A stretch of 64,000 nucleotides of DNA from Chitinophagales bacterium (GTDB taxonomy: Bacteria > Bacteroidota > Bacteroidia > Chitinophagales > Saprospiraceae): positions 1-64,000 of the forward strand of contig JAAFJT010000008.1 in NCBI GenBank assembly GCA_013298955.1, in the 5' to 3' direction. Positions 28,529 through 38,426 of the stretch are shown one piece after another. Made by a program: the position numbers and the translations under genes. How positions within the stretch are numbered: position 1 is the first letter of the stretch; each line of letters begins with the position of its first letter. Under the pieces are notes generated by a model, which saw only the letters and a list, made by a program, of their open reading frames with translations, was not told the origin of the DNA and made no database searches.

Positions 28529-30310
28529 ATGACACGTATGAGAAAAATACTGTTTCTATGCCGTCTCTATGCACAAAAGAGTTTTTTGTGTGGATGCTTG
28601 TTATTCGCTTTGGGCTGTAACCAATCTCCGAAAACAGCCAACCAAGTGCGTTCCCGTTTGTCCGCAGACCCTGAACGATTAAGCCCATTCTTATCGGTGG
28701 ATGCGGTAACGCAACAATTATTATCCAATTTATTTCAAAAATTAACCGATTTTGACCCTGTTTCGTTGGAAAGGAAGGCGGTTTTGGTCAAAAACGTACC
28801 CGATTTGGTGCGGGTGGACACAGGACGTTGGAAAGGAGGTATCTCCTTAACCTACGAATTAAAGGACTCTGCTCGTTGGGATAATGGGACACCTATTACC
28901 GCAAATGATTATGTGTTTTCTTTAAAAATTATTTTAAATCCTTATGTGAATGCCAGTGTTTGGCGCGGTTATTTAGAAAATTTATTGGGTGATGTGCAGT
29001 TATATCCTGAAAATCCTCGAAAATGGACGGTTTTCTTACGCCGCCCGTACATCAATGCGGAATCGTCGGTGGGCGATATTTTTATCTTACCTGTGGCATT
29101 TTACGATTCAAATAAAATGTTGGAAAAATACAGCATTGCTCAATTAATGGATACATCAACCGTCAAAAAATGGATGGCTGACACGATTGCACGCAAATCA
29201 TTGAAAGATTTTGCCGATTTATACCAATCGAATGCCTTTTTCATGAACCAAAAAGGGATTTCAGGCAGTGGCGCGTATGAATTATCGGAATGGTTGCCCA
29301 ATCAGAAAATCCATTTTCAACGCAAAACGAATTGGTGGGCGCAACAAGATTCCAGCAAAATGTTGCGCGCTTGTCCCCAACAATTAAATTACTTGATTGC
29401 AAAAGAGGATTTAACCGCCTTGACGATGGTGAAAAATGGGTTATTTGACGTTTGTACGCGATTGCCTTCCAGCGAATTTTTGGAATTATCCAGACAACCC
29501 AAGTTAAAAAACAAATACGATTTTATTTCTTTTCCACAATTAACCATCGCAAGTGTTGGTTTCAACCTCAAAAATCCGAAATTATCGGATAAACGGGTTC
29601 GACGCGCCCTTGCCCTCCTATTTGATACCGATGCGATTATTAAAAATCTGATGGACGGTTTCGGCGAACCGGTGACGAGTGCCATTTCCCCCGAAAAATC
29701 CTATTACAATACGCGTTTGAAACCCTTAAAATTGGATTTGGAAGCGGCTAAAAAAGCCTTAGCGGAAGCAGGTTGGGCGGATTCAGACCAAGATGGCATC
29801 TTAGACAAGATGATTCATGGACAAAAAACACCCTTAGTGTTGCGTTACACCTATGGAACGAATGGGGTGATGCCTAAAAATTTAGGCATTTTATTGAAAG
29901 AAAACGCTCAAAAAGTGGGCATTTTGATAGAATTGGACGGTGTAGATATTTCCATTTTGAAAAATGCTTTGAAAAAACGCACGTTTGAATTGGTTTTAAA
30001 ACCCATTGGAGGGCAATATGATTTGGATGACCCCAAGCAATTGTGGCATACCGCAAGTGACCGTGTTGGCGGCAACAACTATTTTGGTTTTGGAAATGCA
30101 CAGTCCGATGCACTGATTGAGCAGATTCGGACGGAATTAGACCCCGAAAAACGGGATGCGTTGTATGGGCGTTTCCAAGAATTGTTGTATGAGGAACAGC
30201 CCGCCGTTTTTCTGTTTGCAGTTCGAGAGCGATTGGCGATTGATAAACGGTTTCATGCCGAAGTCTATAAATTATCGCCGGGCTATATACCGCGTTTTTT
30301 GTGTCCTTAA
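28529..30310 (+). CDS. ABC transporter substrate-binding protein, peptide type (SBP_bac_5), lipoprotein
   Basis: Lipobox FALGCNQ; SYELKDSARWDNGTPITANDYVFSLK; followed by two permeases. Confidence 0.9.
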   Translation: MTRMRKILFLCRLYAQKSFLCGCLLFALGCNQSPKTANQVRSRLSADPERLSPFLSVDAVTQQLLSNLFQKLTDFDPVSLERKAVLVKNVPDLVRVDTGRWKGGISLTYELKDSARWDNGTPITANDYVFSLKIILNPYVNASVWRGYLENLLGDVQLYPENPRKWTVFLRRPYINAESSVGDIFILPVAFYDSNKMLEKYSIAQLMDTSTVKKWMADTIARKSLKDFADLYQSNAFFMNQKGISGSGAYELSEWLPNQKIHFQRKTNWWAQQDSSKMLRACPQQLNYLIAKEDLTALTMVKNGLFDVCTRLPSSEFLELSRQPKLKNKYDFISFPQLTIASVGFNLKNPKLSDKRVRRALALLFDTDAIIKNLMDGFGEPVTSAISPEKSYYNTRLKPLKLDLEAAKKALAEAGWADSDQDGILDKMIHGQKTPLVLRYTYGTNGVMPKNLGILLKENAQKVGILIELDGVDISILKNALKKRTFELVLKPIGGQYDLDDPKQLWHTASDRVGGNNYFGFGNAQSDALIEQIRTELDPEKRDALYGRFQELLYEEQPAVFLFAVRERLAIDKRFHAEVYKLSPGYIPRFLCP

Positions 30311-30346
30311 AGCCTGTTTTTCCAAATTAAAATCACACATGAGCAA

Positions 30347-31708
30347 ATGTTTCAATTGATAATCAACAAATTAGGTATCTTTATTCCCACTTTTTTAGCC
30401 ATCACGTTACTCTCTTTTAGTTTGCAGGAGGCGGCTCCCGGCGATCCTGTCGAAAGGATTTTAGGTCATAACAGCACGAGTGCCATCTCCGAAGAAGCAT
30501 ATCATGCAACGGCGATTCAATTGAAGCGGGATAAACCTTTTTTTTACGGCACGCTTTCGACCCAAGCCTTTCCAGATACACTGTATCGGTTGGTGCGCAA
30601 AGACCGAATCACGGCGTTGTCTTCCAAAATCATCGCTTTTGGAAATTGGACGCTTATTGCCGCTTATGACCGACAATTGATGGCATTGAAAAACGCATCG
30701 AAAGGCGAAAATATACAAAAAGTGTTAGAACGATGCGCCATCAATGAGCATCCACAACAAGAACAAACGCTTTTGAAGGAAGCCGCACAATTAGCATCTG
30801 CTTCGCAAAAGTTTCAAACGGAAGTCGCTGATTTACAAACAACTTATCAAACATTAAGTCAAAATTCGACTTTATGGAAATTATATATTCCAAAATTAAA
30901 TTGGTATGGCATTGATAATCAATATCATCACTGGCTTTGCGCCATGCTTCGCGGCGATTTTGGCATCTCGCACACCACGAAACGGAGCGTTTTGGCAACC
31001 CTTTATTTCCCCCTCAAAGTGACTTTATGGATGAGCTTAGGTGCGATTGTGGGAGCTTTTTTGGTGGGTACAGGGTTTGGCATTTGGCTGGCGCGAGTGC
31101 GTAAAACGGGTGTTAGCTACTTTATTTCAAACTTTTTGTTTATTTTACATGCGTTACCAACTTTTTTAGTAGCGACGTGCATGGTGCTTTTTCTGACCAG
31201 TGGATTTTTCATAGAACCCGTCAATATGATTGGTTTGGCGGCAGATACCGTCGAAACGGATGAATTTAGCACTTTTTTGTATAAAAATGGCTTATTACTT
31301 TTATTGCCAACGGTTTGTATTGGGTATCGGTTGATGGTCGTGGTAGCGCGCCATTTACAAATGTCGTTATTAGATGAGTTTAAAAAAGAATATGTCCAAA
31401 CGGCGCGGGCAAAAGGCATGCGCGAACCCCAAATTGTTTATTACCAAATGTTAAAAAACGCCGCATTTCCTTTGATAACCTTGTTTGGGCAGACGTTTCC
31501 CTTAGCGGTGGCGGGTTCAGTGGCGGTGGAAATCATATTTAACATTCATGGCATGGGTTCGGCTGCTTATAATGCTTTGGCGGAGCATAATTATCCTGTG
31601 ATTTATGTGATAGTGCCGTTATCGGCGTTGGTTGCGATGACGGGCAGTTTGATTGCGGACGTATTATATAGGTATGCGCACCCCCAAAAAGGCAGCAATT
31701 TGAATTAG
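30347..31708 (+). CDS. ABC transporter permease (OppB-like) with enlarged periplasmic region
   Basis: LLSFSLQEAAPGDPVERILG; EYVQTARAKGMREPQIVYYQMLKNA. Confidence 0.9.
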   Translation: MFQLIINKLGIFIPTFLAITLLSFSLQEAAPGDPVERILGHNSTSAISEEAYHATAIQLKRDKPFFYGTLSTQAFPDTLYRLVRKDRITALSSKIIAFGNWTLIAAYDRQLMALKNASKGENIQKVLERCAINEHPQQEQTLLKEAAQLASASQKFQTEVADLQTTYQTLSQNSTLWKLYIPKLNWYGIDNQYHHWLCAMLRGDFGISHTTKRSVLATLYFPLKVTLWMSLGAIVGAFLVGTGFGIWLARVRKTGVSYFISNFLFILHALPTFLVATCMVLFLTSGFFIEPVNMIGLAADTVETDEFSTFLYKNGLLLLLPTVCIGYRLMVVVARHLQMSLLDEFKKEYVQTARAKGMREPQIVYYQMLKNAAFPLITLFGQTFPLAVAGSVAVEIIFNIHGMGSAAYNALAEHNYPVIYVIVPLSALVAMTGSLIADVLYRYAHPQKGSNLN

Positions 31709-31726
31709 GATTTTTAAGAATCGGTC

Positions 31727-31824
31727 GAAATAGGATGCTGATGATTGGAAGGATTACAAGGATATTTTGAGTTCTTCAAACAAAATATCTTTGTAATCCT
31801 TCCAATCATCAGCATCCTATTTCG
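31727..31824. repeat. Family T palindrome
   Basis: gaaataggatgctgatgattggaaggattacaaggatattttg / caaaatatctttgtaatccttccaatcatcagcatcctatttc; one mismatch. Confidence 0.95.
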
Positions 31825-31896
31825 GAAATTTTCCAAAGTGGAAACTGATGCCTAATTCCAACTTTACCATTTCTTACAATCATAACCAATATACCA

Positions 31897-33009
31897 ATGT
31901 TAAAACCCATTTTATATTACCAATATATCAAAAATGATTTAAGGCGACAGCCTTTTGCCAAATATCATTTTTATATATTTTGTTTTTTGATTTCAGTAGC
32001 AATTACGGCTCCTTTTATCGCTAAACAACCCACAATGACCCAATTTTTGCCGCCCTGCATCCCTTATGATGCCATGACAACCCGTTTGAGCGACAAATTA
32101 TTAAGTCCATTCGACCCGCAAGCGAATTTATCTTGGTATCGGCGGCATTGGCTTGGCACAGACGGCATGGGGCGCGACATCGCCGCAGGTTTGGTCGCGG
32201 GTACGCGGATTGCACTCCAAGTAGGACTGGGTTCTGTTGCCCTTGCTGCCGTCATTGGCTTATTTGCAGGTTTGATGAGTGGTTATTACGGCGATGAACG
32301 CTTTCGGATGGAACGCCGATGTGTGCTTTTATGGCTATTGGGCTGGGCGATTTGGGGATTTTACCTCCATGTTTTTGCACAACAAGATTGGTGCGCCACC
32401 CAGTTTTATACAACGACTATAGTTTTTACAATATTGTTAATCATCGTATTACACATTTTAGAAAAAATAATTACGAGTATTAAACACCAACAACTGGTTT
32501 GGATAATACCGATTGATTATTTCGTGATGCGAAGCATTGATTTATTACAAGCCATTCCTTTTTTGATTATTTTATTGGGTTTAATGCCTTTTATCAAACA
32601 AAAAAGTGTATCCAATGTCATTTTAATCATTGGTTGTGTCACTTGGATGCCGATTGCCCGCATGATTCGAGCGCAAGTCATCCGATTGCGGACGCGTGTT
32701 TTTATCCAAAATGCAGAGGCATTGGGCTATCCGACTTGGCGCATATGGGTTTTTCATTTAATACCTAACTTATTGACACCCTTATTAGTAGCCATGTCAT
32801 TTGGGGTTGCGAATGCGATTATGGCAGAAGGCTTGCTTTCTTTTTTGGGCGTAGGTTTGCCCGATGATTTGGTGACTTGGGGTTCGATTTGTCAAGCAGC
32901 GCGGGCAAATGCGACGCATTGGTGGTTGGTGCTTTTTCCGAGTGGGGCGATTTTATTGACAGTCTTGATTTTCAATTGGTTAGGAGAACATTTGAAGCAA
33001 TTGAAGTAG
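31897..33009 (+). CDS. ABC transporter permease (OppC-like)
   Basis: LGTDGMGRDIAAGLVAGTRIALQVG; FIQNAEALGYPTWRIWVFHLIPNLLTPL. Confidence 0.9.
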   Translation: MLKPILYYQYIKNDLRRQPFAKYHFYIFCFLISVAITAPFIAKQPTMTQFLPPCIPYDAMTTRLSDKLLSPFDPQANLSWYRRHWLGTDGMGRDIAAGLVAGTRIALQVGLGSVALAAVIGLFAGLMSGYYGDERFRMERRCVLLWLLGWAIWGFYLHVFAQQDWCATQFYTTTIVFTILLIIVLHILEKIITSIKHQQLVWIIPIDYFVMRSIDLLQAIPFLIILLGLMPFIKQKSVSNVILIIGCVTWMPIARMIRAQVIRLRTRVFIQNAEALGYPTWRIWVFHLIPNLLTPLLVAMSFGVANAIMAEGLLSFLGVGLPDDLVTWGSICQAARANATHWWLVLFPSGAILLTVLIFNWLGEHLKQLK

Positions 33010-33066
33010 TATTCACAAAGGTGCGTCAAGTTTGAAACTTCAATTACACAAAAGGTGGATAGTATA

Positions 33067-33099
33067 ACGTTTGGAGGGTTTTAAAACCCTCCAAACGTT
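33067..33099. repeat. Perfect palindrome aacgtttggagggttttaaaaccctccaaacgtt
   Basis: Self-complementary. Confidence 0.85.
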
Positions 33100-33131
33100 G
33101 TTGTTGTTTATTTAAATTTAACTATTTATGG

Positions 33132-33593
33132 TCACTCTAATTCCGTTTCAAGTCGAGCAATACTCGCATCCGCAGCCTTATCCAACAATTGATATACGTG
33201 TTCAAAACGATTGTCATAATACGGGTCAGGCACATCTGCATCGGTATTGGGATGGGCAAAATTCAATATTTTTGCCACTTTTTGTTGTTGTTCGGTTGTT
33301 TTTGCTAATTTCAGAATGTGTTGATAATTCATTTCATCCATTGCTAAAATTAAGTCAAATTGTTGCAAATCAATGGATTGCAATTTTCGAGCGCGTTGAT
33401 AACGGAGGTCAATCCCATATTTTTGAGCGATTGCCATCGAACGGTGGTCAGGCAATTCGCCTTCATGCCAACCGCCCGTTCCCGCCGAATCGACGGTCCA
33501 ATCCAATCCTTTTTCGGCAATTTTATGTTTAAAAATGCCTTCTGCCAAAGGCGACCGACAAATATTGCCGAGACAAACCATTAAAATTTTCAT
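33132..33593 (-). CDS. Low-molecular-weight protein-tyrosine-phosphatase
   Basis: MVCLGNICRSPLAEGIF; DVPDPYYDN. Confidence 0.95.
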   Translation of the reverse strand: MKILMVCLGNICRSPLAEGIFKHKIAEKGLDWTVDSAGTGGWHEGELPDHRSMAIAQKYGIDLRYQRARKLQSIDLQQFDLILAMDEMNYQHILKLAKTTEQQQKVAKILNFAHPNTDADVPDPYYDNRFEHVYQLLDKAADASIARLETELE

Positions 33594-33605
33594 ATTTTTT
33601 TTGAA

Positions 33606-34307
33606 TTATAAATCGCCTAATTGTGGACGCATAACAATTTCTTCTATAACAGCAGATGGACTTAGTTGAGTGGCTGCCAACAATGCTTTTGCAACATCTT
33701 GGGCTTGCATCAACCGCGATTCGGGCAAGGTAACACCTGCCCATGAATCAGTCCAAGTCGCTCCCGGCAAAATGGCGGTGACTTTGATACCTTTTGTTTG
33801 TAATTCTTCGCGCAACACTTTGGAAAAACCCAATAAGGCAAATTTAGAAATCGTATAAGAACCGCCATCAGGATAGGCTTTCAAACTGGCAATCGAACAC
33901 ATATTGAAAATATGTCCGCGTTTTTGTTTGAGCATCAACGGAATAAGAGCGCGAGTCAAATAGTACGCACTATACAAATTGGTTTCCATCAATTGTTCAA
34001 ACAGTCCATCCGGTTCTTGATGAATATTGCCGGGCGTAAAAACACCTGCGTTATTGACCAAAATATCAATCGTTGACCAACAATTTGTTATTTTGGTAGC
34101 AAAAGCAATGACTTGATTTTTATCGCGTACATCGGTCACTTGCGTTAAAATCGTAATTTTGGGGAATTTTTTGGCAAAATCGGCTTTCATCGCCTCCAAA
34201 TCGGCAGCATTTCGAGCGCAAACGGCAATATCATAACCTGCTGCGGCAAGATTTTCGGCAATAGCCCGCCCTATGCCTTTGGTCGCGCCTGTGATAACTG
34301 CTTTCAT
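33606..34307 (-). CDS. SDR-family oxidoreductase
   Basis: TGATKGIGRAIAENLA; NNAGVFTPG; SYTISKFALLGF. Confidence 0.93.
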   Translation of the reverse strand: MKAVITGATKGIGRAIAENLAAAGYDIAVCARNAADLEAMKADFAKKFPKITILTQVTDVRDKNQVIAFATKITNCWSTIDILVNNAGVFTPGNIHQEPDGLFEQLMETNLYSAYYLTRALIPLMLKQKRGHIFNMCSIASLKAYPDGGSYTISKFALLGFSKVLREELQTKGIKVTAILPGATWTDSWAGVTLPESRLMQAQDVAKALLAATQLSPSAVIEEIVMRPQLGDL

Positions 34308-34325
34308 ATTTTTTTATATATTTTG

Positions 34326-34400
34326 AAACACATAGGACACATAAAACACATAGGACACATAGATTTCATAGGACACATAGATTTCATAGGACACATAGGG
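34326..34400. repeat. Family C single arm, eight consecutive nonamers
   Basis: cacatagga/cacataaaa/cacatagga/cacatagat/ttcatagga/cacatagat/ttcatagga/cacataggg. Confidence 0.9.
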
Positions 34401-34539
34401 ACAATCTTTATAACGATACTTCTATCAATGCCTTTTGGAATTTCCCATTCCATAAAGAAATAATCTATAACGATTGTTTCTATGTTTTATATGCAATTTT
34501 ACACGGAGTTTTCCAAAATCCGCGCTCATCCGCCAATCC

Positions 34540-35613
34540 TTATATTTTAAAAGTTAATAATTTTTCTTTCACATAAGTATTAAAATCTTGATTCCCATCG
34601 GAATGAAAATGCACCTGTATCGGCAAAATATAAATAGGTAATTGATTTTCAATCAAATAGGAAAAATGTTTTTCCAAACGGGCAGCATCTTTTTCAGTCG
34701 TAATGATCATTTTTTCAGGGGCAGGCAAATGTTTAAAGGCTTCATGTGTTTGGGCAATATCGTAATTGGTGAAGGCACGATGGTCTTCAAAATCCATCAT
34801 TTTAACCGATTTGACTTGGGATTTCAAATATTGTTCTAAATAAATAGGGCGGGCAATCGCACATAATACAATGACTTCCAATGATTTAGTTAATTCAATC
34901 GGATGAGATAGTGGAAACAATGGATACGGATTGCCATATTTCAAATAAGAAAAAAACACCTTTTGATAATGAAAAGGCGCAAGTTCTTTTACCATTGCTT
35001 GTCGCTGTGTGTCATCCAATATTTCTGGACATTTTGTAACTATCATAACATCTGCTCGCCGATAACCTGATTGCCACTCGCGCAATCGTCCTACAGGAAA
35101 CATCCAATCTCGATTAAAAGGCTCATTATATTCGGTTAAAAGAATATTTATAAAAGGTTGTACAGCAAGATGTTGAAACGCATCATCCAATAAAATAACT
35201 TTAATTTCTGGAAAGGCGTGCATCAACTGCGGAATTGCCAAATCACGTCGTTCACCAACCGAAACTGGCACTTGTGGATATTTGGTTTTAAATAACCAAG
35301 GCTCATCGCCGATGTCCTCTGCTATGTGTTCGGGTTGCGCAATACGAAATCCGCGCGTTTTGCGTCCATATCCTCTGCTCAACGTAGCAACTTGAAAATA
35401 AGGGTTTAATAATTGAATTAAATATTCAATATGAGGTGTTTTACCAGTTCCGCCCACCGTCATATTGCCAATAGAAATAGTTGGTATATCGAATCGGGCA
35501 GGGCGTAGAATCCGCATTCGGTACAAAAATAGACGCAAACTCGCCGCCGCACCGTATAAAATAGCGATAGGAAATACTAAAATTTGAATAATCCGAGTAC
35601 GCAACATGAGCAA
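34540..35613 (-). CDS. lpxK: Tetraacyldisaccharide 4'-kinase
   Basis: ISIGNMTVGGTGKTPHIEYLI; LSRGYGRKTRGF; ILLDDAFQHLAV. Confidence 0.95.
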   Translation of the reverse strand: MLMLRTRIIQILVFPIAILYGAAASLRLFLYRMRILRPARFDIPTISIGNMTVGGTGKTPHIEYLIQLLNPYFQVATLSRGYGRKTRGFRIAQPEHIAEDIGDEPWLFKTKYPQVPVSVGERRDLAIPQLMHAFPEIKVILLDDAFQHLAVQPFINILLTEYNEPFNRDWMFPVGRLREWQSGYRRADVMIVTKCPEILDDTQRQAMVKELAPFHYQKVFFSYLKYGNPYPLFPLSHPIELTKSLEVIVLCAIARPIYLEQYLKSQVKSVKMMDFEDHRAFTNYDIAQTHEAFKHLPAPEKMIITTEKDAARLEKHFSYLIENQLPIYILPIQVHFHSDGNQDFNTYVKEKLLTFKI

Positions 35614-35697
35614 AAAATATTAAATTAATTTAAACAAAAAAATGCGTCAAAAGTTGCTTAAAACTTTTGACGCATTCCGACAGACTCAATCATTAAA

Positions 35698-37206
35698 TTA
35701 TTTATACCGTCTTTTCGGCGTTTTTCGCTTATTTTTAAAGCGATTTCCACCTGTATCATCATTGCCCGCAGCCCCGCCATTTCGGGTCATCGCGCAACGG
35801 AAGCCCAACGTTCTATCCGATTTATCTTCATCCTTGAAGCGACGTGCGCCTGGAGACAACCAAAAAGCCCTATCTGCCCAAGAACCACCTTTGATAACCC
35901 GCGCTTTATCGCTAATCAAAGTCGATTTTCCATAGCGATTGACATAATCCACATTCGATTCCTTGTCACCGTCCATATAATCATACAATTTCGCACGCTT
36001 ATAGTTGTCCCGGTTTGCCACTTCATCATCTTTCACGTCTTGGTAGCGAATGCGCCCCAAACTGTCTTTTTCAACTGGCTTGCCATTTTCGTCCAATACT
36101 TTCTTTTGAAAAGAGTTTCCACGAAAAGGGTTCAAATCATGAGCATCGCCATCACGCAACGCCAAACTCGTCATCGGGCGATAAACATCCATCGTCCACT
36201 CATTGACATTGCCCGCCATATTGTACAACCCAAAATCATTCGCCATAAACGACCGAACGGGTGCCGAAACAGAGGCATGGTCATTCAAATTACCCGCCAT
36301 ACCCATGTAGTCACCACCACTTTTACGGAAGTTCGCCATGATATCACCTTGTTGTTTGTCATGTCTTTGGTAGCGAACCGTATTGCCATTCCAAGGATAG
36401 ATTCGACGGTCTGTGATGCGTTCATCTTGTTGCGAAGCCATGTTGCCTTGCAAACCCAATGCTGCATACTCCCATTCCGCCTCTGTTGGCAACCGATAGG
36501 ATGGCAATAAAATGCCATCTTCATAACGCACTTGGCGTTCTGTACCCGTTTGCGAACTTTTTTTATTCTTACGGACGTTGCCTTGATATTGACCCGCCAA
36601 ATAAGATTCTGTATTAAAATTATTAGCTTCTTTTTGTTCTGCGTCAGGATTCAAAATACCCCGTTCAATCAAAATCATCTCATTCACACGGTCAGTTCTC
36701 CATTTGCAATACTCATTGGCTTGCAACCAATTGACCCCAACGACTGGATAATCATCATAGGAAGGATGGCGAAAATAATTTTCCACATACGGTTCGTTGT
36801 ACGACAATTCGTCGCGCCAAACCAAGGTATCTGGCAAGGCTTTTTGCATGACCTCTGGATAAGCACTCCCGAAAACGCGGTCTAACCAATACAAATATTC
36901 TCGATAATCCGTATTGGCGACTTCCGTTTCATCCATATAGAACGACGAAACCGTCACGCGACGAGGGACGTTGTTCCATTCGTACGTTACGTCCTGTTCG
37001 CTAAGCCCCATCGAAAAGGTGCCACCTTCCACTAAAACCAAATTGGGTCCAGTAGCTTGTCCTTCATAATTTAATTTTTCGTAGCCACCCCATTTTTGGT
37101 CGTTATAGACCCAGTTGGTCGTGGATGAACGCTCTTTAGGTTTGCAAGAGCCGAACGCCAACACGCCCAAGACTACTGCCGCGCCAAACTGCAACGTTTT
37201 TTTCAT
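35698..37206 (-). CDS. gldJ: Gliding motility / T9SS lipoprotein GldJ
   Basis: Lipobox LAFGSCKP; LVEGGTFSMGLSEQDVTYEWNNVPRRVTVSSFYMDETEVAN; FGE-like fold; C-terminal RRFKDEDKSDRTLGFRCAM. Confidence 0.88.
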   Translation of the reverse strand: MKKTLQFGAAVVLGVLAFGSCKPKERSSTTNWVYNDQKWGGYEKLNYEGQATGPNLVLVEGGTFSMGLSEQDVTYEWNNVPRRVTVSSFYMDETEVANTDYREYLYWLDRVFGSAYPEVMQKALPDTLVWRDELSYNEPYVENYFRHPSYDDYPVVGVNWLQANEYCKWRTDRVNEMILIERGILNPDAEQKEANNFNTESYLAGQYQGNVRKNKKSSQTGTERQVRYEDGILLPSYRLPTEAEWEYAALGLQGNMASQQDERITDRRIYPWNGNTVRYQRHDKQQGDIMANFRKSGGDYMGMAGNLNDHASVSAPVRSFMANDFGLYNMAGNVNEWTMDVYRPMTSLALRDGDAHDLNPFRGNSFQKKVLDENGKPVEKDSLGRIRYQDVKDDEVANRDNYKRAKLYDYMDGDKESNVDYVNRYGKSTLISDKARVIKGGSWADRAFWLSPGARRFKDEDKSDRTLGFRCAMTRNGGAAGNDDTGGNRFKNKRKTPKRRYK

Positions 37207-37411
37207 TGTGTATCCAAAATAGGTTGTTTAAATAGCTTTATTGCTTCTGCGCCCGTCATCTAATCGCTCCCCGACCGATGGCATGATTTGCGCGATTCTA
37301 TTCATTAGGCTTTTTAACGTTTGGCGAAGCGGTTTATTTTGCATTAAGATAAAATATTTGTGGCGGCTGTCGTTTAGAGGCTAAATCCAAAATTATATTT
37401 TGCAAAAATCA

Positions 37412-37448
37412 AAAGGGTACAATCCATGAAGATTGTACCCTTTTTTTA
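37412..37448 (+). terminator. Intrinsic terminator hairpin
   Basis: aaagggtacaatccatgaagattgtacccttttttt. Confidence 0.8.
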
Positions 37449-37635
37449 AAAAAAACTCAAAATTAAAATTAAATCGGTTTTTGAAGGACTCAACTCTTGA
37501 AAGACCGTGAGCTGATGGAGCAAGCTCTACCCCCCGATGAACTTGCTCCGGCTCACTCTTGAAATTCCGTTGAACTCCAATATCTTAAATATTTTTTATA
37601 CTTTTATTAAGCATATGATTATTTATTAGGAAAAA

Positions 37636-37875
37636 TCATGCCACTCTTGACATTACGGGAAGGTTATTTTGCATTACCTTGATTTTACCTTCTACCGCTA
37701 ATTGTTGATGCAGTTTGTGATACTCGGCGCGATATTCGCTGTAATCTCTATATTCTGCATAAACTTCAGTGCCGCAATTGTTTTCTACCAAGATTTGAAA
37801 AAACAAAAAATTGTCTTTATAAAAAAACTTGGTCAATAATTTTTCTACAGCATATTGCATCTTACCGTTTTCCAT
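37636..37875 (-). CDS. Small hypothetical protein
   Basis: 79-aa ORF in otherwise non-coding DNA; no recognised family. Confidence 0.4.
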   Translation of the reverse strand: MENGKMQYAVEKLLTKFFYKDNFLFFQILVENNCGTEVYAEYRDYSEYRAEYHKLHQQLAVEGKIKVMQNNLPVMSRVA

Positions 37876-38426
37876 TCGTTTCTATTTGGCTTTTCGGAAA
37901 TTATTGTTCCCTTTCTTTTCGTTTGATAATACAAATGTGCAGGGGTGTATCTTATTTTTCATGCACAACTTGTCGTAACTTGTGACATGATTCTTTAATT
38001 AAATCAATATTTAAAATATATTTAAAATATTGATTTAAAAAGTGATTTTGATTATATCAACAACGTTGATTATACCAAAAAGCCCATAGTTGCGGGCGTT
38101 TTTTTTTTGATTTAAATAGGCTAAATGAGGATTTTTTTAAAATTATTAGGGTTTTAAAGCCCATTCCCCTTAAAAAAAAATCCAAATTGAAAAAATGTTT
38201 GAAAAAGACTCGAATCTAATTGATAACAAATTCAGACATAGAAATACCTCTTTTCGGCGGCGAAGCCCTTCGTCGCTCCACTCATATACTTGTCCTATAT
38301 CAGTTGGTAAACGAAACTTGACGCAAGTTATGCTCGAAATTTATTTTCAACTCATTTAGCAAAGGTATATTAGTAAAATGTCAATTATTTTTTGATTATT
38401 TAGATATTCATAATTGATTTTTGGGA

